DNA of 56,339 bases from contig NZ_LMBW01000005.1 in NCBI RefSeq assembly GCF_001439915.1, forward strand, positions 98,178 through 154,516, given 5' to 3'. Below the pieces are notes generated by a model, which saw nothing but the letters and a program-made list of their open reading frames with translations, did no database searches and had not been told where the DNA came from. Below, piece after piece: positions 41,101-49,720 of the stretch (the first letter of the stretch is position 1; each line of letters starts with the position of its first letter). A program made the translations under genes and the position numbers. The stretch comes from Fredinandcohnia humi. GTDB lineage: Bacteria > Bacillota > Bacilli > Bacillales > Bacillaceae_L.

Positions 41101-43152
41101 CGTTTGCATTTCTTCTAAATCAACATAAATCTTATAGTTCTGAAAGCCATAGTTCACCACGCCGGTAATCGGCCCAGTAAATTTGTCCCCTGTTGCCACT
41201 TCAAAATTTCTTGCTATATTGTTATCGTACATCTTGAATTGGATACGGTCAGGATTTGCGTTGTCTTCAGTTAAAAGTACACCGCCGTGGATTGTATCCG
41301 TTTGTCTGTCTTCAAGAACTGTAATTAAATCACCATGTTCCTGAGGTGCAACAGCCTTTACAGTTTCTACTTCAACAAGCATACCTTCAATGCTTTCCCA
41401 GAAATCAATTGCATCTTCTTCTGGATCAAACACTGCAAAACTATCATTATCAATCACTTGACTTGGTAGGTTGTCGCTCGTAATTTTTATAGGTTCAGGT
41501 AATTCAACCTTATTCTGAATTACGGTTACCACGCCGCCACGATCGTCTCTAGCATTGATTTGTGTGACGGAAAGGTCTGTATCCGTTTTTGAATCATTGT
41601 AGCCATCGATATGATATTCATCAACTGTACCTGTTACACTAACTAAATTTCCAACTGCTACATTTGCTTGATTGCCAGTATAAACGACGATCCCTTCAGA
41701 TGTTTTTGGATTGTCATCCTTTTGGTCATCCGGAGTTTGCATATGGAAGTAGTTACCACCACTGATTTTATAGGTGTACGTTACGATACCTTCCACATTT
41801 TCAACCGTTTCACCTTTAAGAGGAGATTCATGAGATTCACCTTGAATATCATGGATGTTGATGTCTTCAACATCGAATACTTTATAAGTAAATTCCTTCA
41901 TTTCACTAGTGGTTAAATCTTCTTTTACAGCAATAGCTTTGATTGTTACATCTTGGTCAATTGTTATCGGTTCACTGTATTTTTGACCATTTTCAACCGT
42001 TGGCTCAGTTCCATCTGTCGTAAAATGGATGTCTGCACCTACAGTTGTAGTCGATAATGTTACTTGAGTTCCAACAGGAATTGTACCCGTTGGATGAGAT
42101 GCACTTACCGGCTGAACTTTTGTTGCATCTACTACAATATCAGCTTGTCCACGAGGAATGATTTGATAATCTGTATCGAACTGTTGGATAATGCCTGCTA
42201 TCGAATCATAGGTTGTTCCAACAGATAGCTCCAATGTCCCATTTTCATCACGCACTAAAAATTCTGTACCATCTTCGGCTTTTGCTGTGAAATTTGCCCA
42301 CCCGTTACCGTTAGAAACTGCGATAAGCTCGATATTCTTCACAACTGCTAATTTAGATTCATTTTCTTCATTAATTTTTGCCCCTGCTAGTTCAATTGGA
42401 GACGGTACCCCTTTACCCTCTGCTTCTCCAATCAATTTTGCAGAATCTAGTTGTAGTAGTCCTCTATAATCTTGTAATGTACCACTTACTGTAATTTCAT
42501 CGCCAAGTTGAACGTTCAAAGATGTTGGACGAACAGCGATTGCAGCTGTTTCATCTTGGATGTGAATGGTATTTTTTAATACTGCAGTTACAATCCCTTT
42601 AACTGCTGCATTTCCAGTTGATTGAGCACGTGCTTCAGCAATGCTGATTACCGTTTGTGGTTCAGGTTCTCCAGGATTTGAGTCACCACCCGGAAATTCA
42701 TATGAAGATGCGCTTTTCAGGCCTGGAACACTAAAATATGCCTCAAGGCTACCTGTTATAGCCACCTTTTTTTGGAAGTTCTCCGGATGATCGACTAAAT
42801 TTAAATCTATACGTACTTTCGTATTTGGTAGCTGTACAGGTAAGATTTTAGCAGGATTTGTTTCGTTTGGATTGTCCGCTAAACCAAGATTTGTAGCCAC
42901 CGTAAACGGTGCTACCTGATCATAATTTGTCCCGCTACTAGCCGTTCCCACAATATAACCTTGTACTGTGGCTTTACCAGCATTATTTGCAATTGCTTCT
43001 GCTACTGTAAGATAAGATGATTGTTCAACAGTTACACTAGCATTTCCTTCTGCCGCACTTACAGGAGGTGCAAAGTTTAATAGAGTAGTAGGCACTATTA
43101 AACTAAAAACAAATAATAACGATAGTAACTTTCTCACTATGCCATTTTTCAC
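38179..43152 (-). CDS. secreted multidomain nuclease / 5'-nucleotidase (YhcR-like)
   Basis: 1657 residues with a signal peptide (cleavage near ...PPVSA-AEG, ~34). In order: a DUF6359-like region (~45-150), OB-fold segments (~165-340), a chitobiase C-terminal-like beta domain (~345-425), further OB-like sequence, and an endonuclease/exonuclease/phosphatase domain (~700-1010: IASYNLENF, GVTEVQDNNG, VNHWNSKSGD, SVGDYNDY, SDHDPV). A metallophosphatase/5'-nucleotidase follows (~1015-1480: MHTNDTHA, LHAGDAFTG, FGNHEFDLG, GGHSHT), then a tail without LPXTG. It should degrade extracellular DNA/RNA and dephosphorylate nucleotides for phosphate or nucleoside salvage. It resembles B. subtilis YhcR but is longer. 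Confidence 0.9.
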   Translation of the reverse strand: MKNGIVRKLLSLLFVFSLIVPTTLLNFAPPVSAAEGNASVTVEQSSYLTVAEAIANNAGKATVQGYIVGTASSGTNYDQVAPFTVATNLGLADNPNETNPAKILPVQLPNTKVRIDLNLVDHPENFQKKVAITGSLEAYFSVPGLKSASSYEFPGGDSNPGEPEPQTVISIAEARAQSTGNAAVKGIVTAVLKNTIHIQDETAAIAVRPTSLNVQLGDEITVSGTLQDYRGLLQLDSAKLIGEAEGKGVPSPIELAGAKINEENESKLAVVKNIELIAVSNGNGWANFTAKAEDGTEFLVRDENGTLELSVGTTYDSIAGIIQQFDTDYQIIPRGQADIVVDATKVQPVSASHPTGTIPVGTQVTLSTTTVGADIHFTTDGTEPTVENGQKYSEPITIDQDVTIKAIAVKEDLTTSEMKEFTYKVFDVEDINIHDIQGESHESPLKGETVENVEGIVTYTYKISGGNYFHMQTPDDQKDDNPKTSEGIVVYTGNQANVAVGNLVSVTGTVDEYHIDGYNDSKTDTDLSVTQINARDDRGGVVTVIQNKVELPEPIKITSDNLPSQVIDNDSFAVFDPEEDAIDFWESIEGMLVEVETVKAVAPQEHGDLITVLEDRQTDTIHGGVLLTEDNANPDRIQFKMYDNNIARNFEVATGDKFTGPITGVVNYGFQNYKIYVDLEEMQTKHVKGNAKPETTTIEKEEDKVTIASYNLENFSNNTKETSNDKAQKLARAFVKDMESPDIIGVTEVQDNNGQGAGDSAANESYERLIRAIVAAGGPEYEYLNIDPLNNKDGGAPNANIRVGFLYNPDRVSLPEGISAGDATTAVGYEDGKLTHNPGRIDPTNAAFTNSRKPLAAQFTFKGEDVVVIVNHWNSKSGDTPLFGSTQPAVYGSEKQRKQIANVVYNFVEEIKAKNPDANIVSVGDYNDYQFSDAMKLFEGELMTNMINHVEKSDRYTYLFQGNSQVLDHIVVSNNLVSGTEIDILHINADFTDMAGRASDHDPVLVQVDLKENDLNENFDLTVMHTNDTHAALDNMPKTATAVKEIRAEKPDALLLHAGDAFTGTLYFNEFQGKADLAMMNLMGFDAMTFGNHEFDLGSSVDGHQKLVEFIQGAGFPFVSANVDFSKDAKFDGLFNDSIAADFDNGQIYNGIIKEINGEKVGIFGLTTEETVDISSPGSIGFENYIEEAEKAVQALEAQGVNKIIALTHIGFDDNAAIDNDLILAEKVEGIDIIVGGHSHTTLSKPVVVAKDATPTVIVQTGNANSNLGVLDVVFDENGVVIEHAGELISIGSQVDDPEAAKVLAPYKAKVEEVAKEEIGVTTPIELESPRTNGDNSKPSVRKNETILGNLITDGMLEKAKEFTGKNVAMALQNGGGIRSSINAGPITVGEVITVLPFGNTLATMEITGAELKAAFEISVSRYPEENGGFLHLAGGKVEFDSSKPAGERVVGVYINDANGNLIAVDDHTTYIIATNAFTAKGGDGYDVFAKAYEEGRVTDLGLSDWENFRDHLVSLGDKGIPTEVEGRIIDVLTAPGEEEPQVIVVTPALEKGNKYKVAANDLGELKEGATVEVNVPAKKNTIFVTLTSEAVAKIKKANATLVVSVSNGVAELQIPASNLPDGEIEIKVQNNSKGYDFTFKSEGKGGYKKFDGKFIK

Positions 43153-43220
43153 AGCTTTCTCCCCTTACTAAGTTTTATTGGTATGCCTTCAAGATAATGG
43201 TGCACGGGAACTCGGTCAAT

Positions 43221-43284
43221 GGATTTTACGAAAGCTAAATAAAACATTTACATAACTTACTTTATTATGACTTTTGTAAAATCC
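43221..43284. promoter_or_regulatory. long inverted repeat upstream of the nuclease gene
   Basis: GGATTTTACGAAAG (43221-43234) and CTTTTGTAAAATCC (43271-43284) are inverted with one mismatch and 36 bases between. It lies about 70-130 bases upstream of the nuclease start and could be an operator or part of the leader. The rest of the gap 43153-43504 shows no gene I can support. Confidence 0.45.
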
Positions 43285-43504
43285 AGTAAATAAACGACCT
43301 CCGCAATATAAAGTTTTTCACATTCCTCATGGTATGTATATCAATCTTTTATACCAATTCAAACCTACAAAAATGAGGCTAAAATCACACTCTTATCCAG
43401 CAACCAACTAAGTATTTAGATGTGCCTATTTTGTTTTTTAAAGATATATTTTCAAAAGTAAGGTAAACTAAAGGAATAAATAACAAATGGAAGGATTTTT
43501 CGCA

Positions 43505-43699
43505 ATGAATGGGCAGAATCGTGCAGATATAACACCAGGAAAGCAAGTACAAATCGTGTTAAAGAAGGACCAACGAACAGGTATACTGACAAAAGGAATT
43601 GTCAAAGATATTTTAACAAAGTCCAGCTTCCATCCTCATGGGATTAAGGTTCGGTTAGAGGATGGTCAGGTTGGCCGCGTAAAGGAAATTATACAATAG
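43505..43699 (+). CDS. ywbE: YwbE-family small protein
   Basis: 64 residues beginning MNGQNRADITPGKQVQIVLKK. The core RTGILTKGIVKDILTKSSFHPHGIKVRLEDGQVGRVKEI is the YwbE/DUF2196 signature, likely a small beta-barrel. ATG at 43505 was chosen with AAGGA nine bases upstream; 43487 would add six residues. It is followed after 27 bases by another small gene on the same strand. Function unknown. Confidence 0.88.
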   Translation: MNGQNRADITPGKQVQIVLKKDQRTGILTKGIVKDILTKSSFHPHGIKVRLEDGQVGRVKEIIQ

Positions 43700-43726
43700 T
43701 AAAAATGCAGAAATGAGGACTTACAT

Positions 43727-44203
43727 ATGTTATCTTTTGAGGAAAAACTCGAAATCATTGAATCATTCCCAGAGCTACAACGTAAAGATGTATCTTTAGG
43801 AAGGGTAAACTTTCATTATAATGACAGTGTTTTTGATAAAAAGATTGTTGTTCAGCATCTTCATCCGAAAGGCAATGGATTTGTATACGCCGGAAACCTT
43901 CAAAACTATGAGGTCGATGACAAGGGATTTGTAAATATTCGAGATTTCTCTGAAGCTGATTTACGAAGCATCGTGAAGGAATCCATTCAATCACTTTCAG
44001 CGAATTCTGCTGCAGCGAGAGAGAATGCCATCATTGGTGAAGGACAAGAGGAACGCTGGATTAATAATAATGGACAAACATTACTACTTGTTCTTGAGGA
44101 TGAATGGTGGAATATTTATTCCGGTCTAAACTTAGAAGAAGCCTTTGGTTCCTATGATGAAGCCGAAGATTATCTGTTTGACGAAGGATTTAGAATGCAG
44201 TAA
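43727..44203 (+). CDS. conserved hypothetical protein (158 aa)
   Basis: A soluble acidic protein beginning MLSFEEKLEIIESFPELQRK, with repeated aromatic and acidic patches near the end (LVLEDEWWNIYSGLNLEEAF). GAGGA precedes the ATG by seven bases. It has no membrane segment or recognised catalytic motif. It probably shares a transcript with ywbE and is closed by a strong terminator. I do not recognise the family beyond an impression that Bacillus relatives exist. Confidence 0.7.
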   Translation: MLSFEEKLEIIESFPELQRKDVSLGRVNFHYNDSVFDKKIVVQHLHPKGNGFVYAGNLQNYEVDDKGFVNIRDFSEADLRSIVKESIQSLSANSAAARENAIIGEGQEERWINNNGQTLLLVLEDEWWNIYSGLNLEEAFGSYDEAEDYLFDEGFRMQ

Positions 44204-44206
44204 ACA

Positions 44207-44245
44207 AAATCGAACCTCATGACATATCGAGGTTCGATTTTTTAA
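44207..44245. terminator. bidirectional terminator
   Basis: AATCGAACCTC and GAGGTTCGATT form a perfect 11-bp stem around ten bases, followed by T-rich sequence on the + strand; it also closes the minus-strand anti-sigma gene. Confidence 0.85.
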
Positions 44246-44250
44246 TTATA

Positions 44251-45312
44251 TTATTGTATCGGCATAAATCCTACCTTCCAAACACCGTTTTCGTCTTTCA
44301 CCATTTGGAAACCCATGTCTCCGTCTTTATTACGGAAGGAGATATAACCTTCATATTCGCTTTGTTGATGGAAGGTTCCAGAACCTAAACCGTAAAATGC
44401 TTTCTTGTAGGTATCAGGATCCCTCGTTTCTTGTTCCCAGTACTCCTTATCCTCTTCCTTTGACCACATGACTCGGTCCTCTCTTGTTGTATACAAGGCA
44501 TAGGAGGTTTCTTGATCACCATCTGCATTGGCTTGGATATATATTTTCGCCACACTAATTAGCTCGAGGTTCCTTAGCGCTTCAGGATTATGGTCAATTT
44601 TAAATGCATCGTATGCAGCCGTTTCCTGCTCATTAAGTTCAAGATCATTTTCGACTTCTGGGACATAATCATCAAGGGGGGCATAAATTTCTATTTGACC
44701 TTCTTCCCAGTAATTAACATGAATGTGATGAAGTTTTTCCACATTATTTTGTTTGTATGAAAAAACAATTTCTACGCTAGGTTCTGCCTGACTTTCCTTA
44801 AAAGAGCTAATAAGTAAAGAACTTACATCAATCCCCTTGTAGAAATCAAGCAATACCTCAACTTCTTTTTCCGGATTCGCGACAAAAAACACATTTTCCT
44901 TAAGGAATTCCTTATCTTCCACATTTAATGCCTCAAAGAAATTCACAACAAGCATACTCGCCTCTTCCTTTGCGGTTACCTTTAAGACCGAATCATACAT
45001 TTGTTGATATGCAGGATTTTCAGCTAACATTGCATCAAAATCCTGATTCACTATATTGGTCGCTTCCTTGGTTTCGACTGACTGCTTTCCTTGTTCCTGA
45101 TTACTCGTCACATAGGACACTGTGATGATGGTGAACAACATAACTGCCATTGCTAGTGGTAGCCACATTTTTAGCCAAGAGAAATTTCTTCTTTTTATCA
45201 TCTGTCTTTCCGTTAGCATTTCTTTGAGCTCTTTTGCAAAAATCGGGTTTGGTTCAAGATCAGGACGATTTTTTAATGGTTGTAACCATTTTTCATTATT
45301 TCGATTGTCCAT
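44251..45312 (-). CDS. membrane protein paired with ECF sigma factor (likely anti-sigma)
   Basis: About 353 residues: a cytoplasmic N-terminus (~1-45, with PNPIFAKELKEMLTERQ, a form common to Bacillus anti-sigma proteins), one membrane helix (~48-70) and a large extracytoplasmic domain of two related alpha/beta halves. It overlaps the sigma gene by 17 bases, and ATG 45312 follows GGGTGGGGG. Position and topology argue for a single-pass anti-sigma factor. It lacks a zinc-binding HxxxCxxC motif. The signal is unknown. Confidence 0.75.
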   Translation of the reverse strand: MDNRNNEKWLQPLKNRPDLEPNPIFAKELKEMLTERQMIKRRNFSWLKMWLPLAMAVMLFTIITVSYVTSNQEQGKQSVETKEATNIVNQDFDAMLAENPAYQQMYDSVLKVTAKEEASMLVVNFFEALNVEDKEFLKENVFFVANPEKEVEVLLDFYKGIDVSSLLISSFKESQAEPSVEIVFSYKQNNVEKLHHIHVNYWEEGQIEIYAPLDDYVPEVENDLELNEQETAAYDAFKIDHNPEALRNLELISVAKIYIQANADGDQETSYALYTTREDRVMWSKEEDKEYWEQETRDPDTYKKAFYGLGSGTFHQQSEYEGYISFRNKDGDMGFQMVKDENGVWKVGFMPIQ

Positions 45313-45829
45313 TGAGCCCCCACCCTTCCTCATGTACTTGAACATGCTTTTTCATTTGTTGAATGGCCCTGTGGTAGTCGACGCGTATTTTTCTTTCACT
45401 GCATCCCATGATTTCAGCCGTTTCTTTAATAGACAATTCTTTTAATCCTCGTAAAATGACTACAGACCGATAATGTGGCTTTAACTGTACGAGTGCATCC
45501 TGCAGCTCTTCCCATTCCTTCTTTTGGATGACCTTCTTTTCGGGTGTTGCTTCTTCAGATTCCTTTTCGTAAATCCAATCTGGCAGGAATTGAATAAACT
45601 TTTGTTTTCTTTTTAGATCAATTGCCGTATACTTTGCTATCGAAAAAATCCATGTCTTCATTTGTTCTGGATTTTGTAGGCTACCGATGTTTTTCATAAT
45701 TTTTATAAAGGTTTCCTGAGTGATGTCTTCTGCCTCCTGGCGGTTGTTTGTATAAAACAACGCAAAATGATAAACGTCCCGGTAATACATGTCGTAGATT
45801 TTTTCCATATCGAATGACCTATTCTCCAA
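45296..45829 (-). CDS. ECF-type RNA polymerase sigma factor
   Basis: About 177 residues with sigma region 2 (DMYYRDVYHFALFYTNNRQEAEDITQETFIKIMKNI) and region 4 (LVQLKPHYRSVVILRGLKELSIKETAEIMGCSERKIRVDYHRA). TTG at 45829 has GGGGG seven bases upstream; the frame extends six codons further to another TTG. Within ECF factors it resembles the SigM/SigV/SigW-like Bacillus group, but I cannot fix the paralogue. The gene is preceded by an ECF-type promoter, suggesting autoregulation. Confidence 0.88.
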   Translation of the reverse strand: MENRSFDMEKIYDMYYRDVYHFALFYTNNRQEAEDITQETFIKIMKNIGSLQNPEQMKTWIFSIAKYTAIDLKRKQKFIQFLPDWIYEKESEEATPEKKVIQKKEWEELQDALVQLKPHYRSVVILRGLKELSIKETAEIMGCSERKIRVDYHRAIQQMKKHVQVHEEGWGLNGQSK

Positions 45830-45853
45830 CGCCTCGCCCCCTATCAAGAATAA

Positions 45854-45879
45854 GTCGTTTCATCGACAAATTTGTTTCA
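45854..45879 (-). promoter_or_regulatory. ECF-type autoregulatory promoter
   Basis: On the minus strand TGAAAC (45879-45874) and CGAC (45857-45854) are 16 bp apart, the classic -35/-10 of Bacillus ECF sigma factors (TGAAAC-16/17-CGTC). Transcription would begin about 18 bases before the TTG start of the sigma gene. Confidence 0.75.
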
Positions 45880-45965
45880 AACTTTTTTAAATTTAATATC
45901 TTCTACTACAATTCGTCTCCAATTCTACTTTTCCTCCGTTCGCGGACAGAGGGAGAAATCCTCAT

Positions 45966-46010
45966 AAAAAAAGAGAGCATGAAATTCAGACAAGTGATTT
46001 CATGCTCTCT
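45966..46010. terminator. terminator after pflA
   Basis: AGAGAGCATGAAAT (45972-45985) and ATTTCATGCTCTCT (45997-46010) form a perfect 14-bp stem; on the minus strand seven T follow. Confidence 0.9.
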
Positions 46011-46016
46011 ATTATT

Positions 46017-46742
46017 TTATCCTATTAGGATTCTTTCCGCGTTCTTTACTCGATTTTCAGTTGGGGGCTCGACATCCTTAAGTTTATATTCGAGACCAAG
46101 GCTTTCCCATTTGTAAATACCGAGCTTGTGATACGGGAGAACTTCGATTTTTTTCACGTTTTTTAGCTTTTTTATAAACTCTGATAGTTTCGTAAGATCC
46201 TCATCGTTATCGCTAATTGTTGGAACTAACACATGGCGAATCCAAACGGGAACATTTTTATCTGACAGATACTGAGCAAAGTCCAAAATATGTTCATTGC
46301 TCATTCCTGTTAATTCCTTATGCTTCACCGAATTGATTTCCTTAATATCTAGTAAAATCAAATCAGTCAGGGTGAGTAGCTCCTCTAATCGTTCCATGAA
46401 TTGCGGAGAACGAGTAAAGCATCCACCAGAGCTATCGATTGTGGTGTGAATCCCAAGCTTCTTGCATTCTTTAAAAAGCTCAATTAAAAAATCAAGTTGA
46501 AGCAAGGGTTCACCGCCACTTACGGTTACACCGCCGCCTGATGCTTTGAAAAAGGGAAGATAGGTTTTGATATCATCGATAATCTCTGAAACACTCATTT
46601 CCTTCCCCATATTTAATTTCCAGGTGTCAGGGTTATGGCAGAACTGGCAACGGAGCAAACACCCTTGTGTAAATATTACATAGCGTAAACCTGGTCCATC
46701 TAATGTTCCACAGGTTTCAATTGAATGAATGCGGCCGTTCAT
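46017..46742 (-). CDS. pflA: pyruvate formate-lyase activating enzyme
   Basis: 241-residue radical-SAM enzyme that installs the glycyl radical on PflB. The cluster motif is CLLRCQFCHNPDTW (Cys-X3-Cys-X2-Cys), followed by GGGVTVSGGEPLLQ. ATG at 46742 has GGGAGGA eight bases upstream; the open frame runs 19 codons further into repeat copy C. It lies downstream of pflB on the same strand, with the repeat between. Requires anaerobic conditions. Confidence 0.93.
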   Translation of the reverse strand: MNGRIHSIETCGTLDGPGLRYVIFTQGCLLRCQFCHNPDTWKLNMGKEMSVSEIIDDIKTYLPFFKASGGGVTVSGGEPLLQLDFLIELFKECKKLGIHTTIDSSGGCFTRSPQFMERLEELLTLTDLILLDIKEINSVKHKELTGMSNEHILDFAQYLSDKNVPVWIRHVLVPTISDNDEDLTKLSEFIKKLKNVKKIEVLPYHKLGIYKWESLGLEYKLKDVEPPTENRVKNAERILIG

Positions 46743-46757
46743 GCTTGTCGTCCTCCC

Positions 46758-46948
46758 AACTTTATTCAGTAAAAGTTTTCTGCAGCTTTCAAATGGCAAT
46801 AGATAAAAAAAGTATACAATTCAGCTGTGTTTAAGCCCAACTGAATAAAGTTAAAGCCTCCGGCGGATGCCACGATTTTTCAAAGGAAACTTTTCGAGCA
46901 AGGCTCGAAAAAAATCGGGCGCAAATACGCCAAGGCGTATTTGATATT
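46758..46948 (-). repeat. structured repeat element, copy C
   Basis: Reads on the minus strand from ATCAAATACGCCTTGGCG (near 46946) to CTGAATAAAGTT (46758). It has the short TTCGAGCC-TTGC-CTCGAAA-type hairpin seen in copy B and the pairing CGATTTTT/AAAAATCG. It fills the space between the pflB stop and the pflA ribosome site. Confidence 0.85.
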
Positions 46949-46949
46949 A

Positions 46950-49178
46950 CTACATGCTTTCGTGGAATGTTCTGTTTATAACATCAATTTGTTGTTCTCT
47001 TGTTAGTTTGATAAAATTCACGGCGTATCCAGATACACGAATGGTTAATTGTGGGTATAGCTCTGGATGCTCCATTGCGTCTAGTAATGTTTCGCGGTCA
47101 AAGACGTTCACATTTAGATGGTGTCCTTTTTTCAATGCATAGCCGTCAAGTAAACCTGCTAGATTGCTAATTCTCGTTTCTTCTTCTCTGCCTAGAGCTT
47201 TTGGAACAATAGAGAAAGTATTAGAGATTCCATCTAAAGCATACTCGTATGGAAGTTTCGCAACAGAGCTCAGTGAAGCAAGTGTACCCTTTGTGTCACG
47301 GCCATGAAGTGGATTTGCACCTGGTGCGAACGGTTCTCCTGCTTTGCGACCATCAGGTGTATTACCCGTCTTTTTCCCATATACTACATTAGATGTGATC
47401 GTTAATATAGATTGAGTGTGGACAGAGTTGCGGTATGTTTTATGCTTTTTAATCTTATTCATAAAACGTTTCACAAGCTCAACCGCAATGTCATCAACAC
47501 GGTCATCATTGTTTCCGTATTTCGGGAAATCTCCTTCAATCTCATAATCTACAACAATGCCATTTTCATCGCGAATCGTTTTTACTTTTGCATGTTTGAT
47601 TGCACTAAGTGAATCAGCGACAACGGATAACCCCGCTATTCCACATGCCATTGTTCGTAAAATTTCACGGTCATGAAGCGCCATTTCCAAGCGTTCATAG
47701 CTGTATTTATCATGCATGTAGTGAATAATATTTAATGTGTTGACATAAAGCCCTGCAAGCCATTCAAGCATTACATCATATTTTTGAAGGACCTCTTTGT
47801 AATCCAAATATTCTGCAGTAATCGGTGCGTATGTTGGACCAACTTGGATTTTCAGCTTTTCATCGATACCGCCATTTATTGCGTAGAGTAAAGCTTTTGC
47901 TAGGTTCGCTCTTGCTCCAAAAAATTGCATTTGTTTTCCGATTGCCATTGCAGACACGCAACATGCGATACCATAGTCATCACCATATGTTTCACGCATG
48001 ATATCATCATTTTCATATTGAATAGAGCTTGTTTTAACCGACATTTTTGCACAATACTTTTTATAGTTCTCAGGTAGTTTTACAGACCAAAGGACAGTTA
48101 GGTTGGGCTCTGGCGCAGGACCAAGATTGTCCAGTGTGTGCAAGAAGCGGTAAGAGTTTTTCGTCACTAATGGACGTCCATCCATTGCAACACCTGCTAG
48201 TGATTCTGTCACCCAAGTTGGGTCTCCACTAAAAAGGTCATTATAATCTGGTGTTCTCGCAAACTTCACGAGTCGTAGTTTCATCACAAAATGGTCAACA
48301 ATTTCCTGTGCTTCTTGCTCGGATAAAATTTCGTTTGCTACATCTCTTTCAATATAGATATCCAGGAATGTAGACACACGCCCTAAACTCATCGCGGCTC
48401 CATTTTGTTCTTTAATAGCAGCTAGATAAGCAAAATATAGCCATTGAAATGCTTCCCTTGCATTTGTTGCTGGTTCAGATATGTCATACCCATAAGAAGC
48501 TGCTAGCTCCTTCAATTCCTGAAGGGCACGAATTTGCTCAGAAAGCTCTTCCCTATCTCGAATAATGTCATCATTCATGGCTCCATTTCCGGTTTCAAGC
48601 AGGTCATTCTTCTTGTCTTCGATTAGACGGTCAATGCCATAAAGAGCCACTCTACGGTAATCGCCAATAATCCTTCCACGACCATATGCATCAGGAAGTC
48701 CTGTAATGATTCCCGCTTTTCTCGCAAGCTTCATTTCAGGTGTATAGGCATCGAACACACCTTGGTTATGCGTTTTTCGATACTCAGTAAAAATCTTTAC
48801 AATCTCCTCATCGATTTCAAATCCATAGGATTTAGCAGAATCAACTGCCATTCTAATTCCACCAAACGGCTGAAGAGAGCGTTTAAATGGCTTATCTGTT
48901 TGGACACCAACCACTTTTTCCTTTTCATGATCAAGGTAACCAGGTCCATGTGAAGTAATGGTTGATACAATTTTTGTATCCATATCAAGTACTCCACCAT
49001 TTTCACGTTCCTGCTTTGTTAAATCCATGACCTGTTCCCAAAGCGCATTTGTGCTTTTAGTTGGTCCCATTAAAAATGTATCATCACCACTATATGGTGA
49101 GAAATTCTCCAGAATAAAATCTCGTACATCGATTTCCTGTTGCCATTTTCCTTCTTTAAAACCAGTCCATGCTTTCAT
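46950..49178 (-). CDS. pflB: formate C-acetyltransferase (pyruvate formate-lyase)
   Basis: About 742-residue glycyl-radical enzyme converting pyruvate and CoA to acetyl-CoA and formate in mixed-acid fermentation. Active-site cysteines are in GIACCVSAM and the radical glycine in [10 protein letters not shown] near the C-terminus. ATG at 49178 has GGAGG nine bases upstream; a TTG two codons earlier is possible. An Fnr/Rex-type palindrome upstream fits anaerobic induction. Operon with pflA, interrupted by repeat copy C. Confidence 0.95.
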   Translation of the reverse strand: MKAWTGFKEGKWQQEIDVRDFILENFSPYSGDDTFLMGPTKSTNALWEQVMDLTKQERENGGVLDMDTKIVSTITSHGPGYLDHEKEKVVGVQTDKPFKRSLQPFGGIRMAVDSAKSYGFEIDEEIVKIFTEYRKTHNQGVFDAYTPEMKLARKAGIITGLPDAYGRGRIIGDYRRVALYGIDRLIEDKKNDLLETGNGAMNDDIIRDREELSEQIRALQELKELAASYGYDISEPATNAREAFQWLYFAYLAAIKEQNGAAMSLGRVSTFLDIYIERDVANEILSEQEAQEIVDHFVMKLRLVKFARTPDYNDLFSGDPTWVTESLAGVAMDGRPLVTKNSYRFLHTLDNLGPAPEPNLTVLWSVKLPENYKKYCAKMSVKTSSIQYENDDIMRETYGDDYGIACCVSAMAIGKQMQFFGARANLAKALLYAINGGIDEKLKIQVGPTYAPITAEYLDYKEVLQKYDVMLEWLAGLYVNTLNIIHYMHDKYSYERLEMALHDREILRTMACGIAGLSVVADSLSAIKHAKVKTIRDENGIVVDYEIEGDFPKYGNNDDRVDDIAVELVKRFMNKIKKHKTYRNSVHTQSILTITSNVVYGKKTGNTPDGRKAGEPFAPGANPLHGRDTKGTLASLSSVAKLPYEYALDGISNTFSIVPKALGREEETRISNLAGLLDGYALKKGHHLNVNVFDRETLLDAMEHPELYPQLTIRVSGYAVNFIKLTREQQIDVINRTFHESM

Positions 49179-49265
49179 TATCAATGACCTCCATTACAAG
49201 GTTTTTTATCTATTATTGACTAAGTTACAGTTTGCTCACTACTAAGCAAACTTCCTTACAAGATC

Positions 49266-49309
49266 ATCATACAATAAGCAGGGTTTATTGTCATGTGAAA
49301 CATTTCACA
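49266..49309 (-). promoter_or_regulatory. pflB promoter with Fnr/Rex-type site
   Basis: On the minus strand ATGACA, 17 bp, TATGAT (49271-49266). The palindrome TGTGA-AACATT-TCACA (49294-49309) is centred about 42 bases before the expected start, the usual position for activation by Fnr. It also fits the Rex consensus TTGTGAAnnnnTTCACAA almost completely, so either factor, or both, may bind. A GTTTGC/GCAAAC hairpin (49230-49251) lies in the leader. Confidence 0.75.
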
Positions 49310-49383
49310 AATTGGCGGAATTACCATTTTAGCCACATCTCCATCAAAAATTGGTCAAAATTGGTGGGATGGGAGGGGCTGCT

Positions 49384-49648
49384 CTTGCACCACTACCAAA
49401 ATATAAGAAGTTATGTCCTTCAAACGACTCAGACGCCCCCAATCTACTGGTAACTGGAAAGTGGCGTCCTTCAAATTTTAGCGGAGAGTCACCATTCTCC
49501 TAATTTCAGGAAAATAGTGCCCTTCGAAAGCTCTTGGAGTACCACCATTCTCCTAATTTCAGGAAAATGGTGCCCTTCGAAAGCTCCTGAAGTACCACCA
49601 TTCTCCTAATTTCAGGAAAATGGTGCCCTTCAAATGCTCCTGGTCCAT
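49384..49648. repeat. 53-bp tandem array with internal hairpin
   Basis: Units starting CACCATTCTCCTAATTTCAG at 49490, 49543 and 49596 are exactly 53 bp apart; two degenerate units precede them (GTCCTTCAAA landmarks at 49415 and 49466). Each good unit holds CACCATTCTCCT-6 nt-AGGAAAATGGTG, an imperfect hairpin. It lies between the divergent pflB and 2-hydroxyacid dehydrogenase genes, upstream of both. Confidence 0.85.
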
Positions 49649-49720
49649 ACCCCAGGCTGGAAAAGCATGCCATTCTGTAATATTATAAAATTAAATGAAT
49701 TTTGGGATTGGGGGAACATC

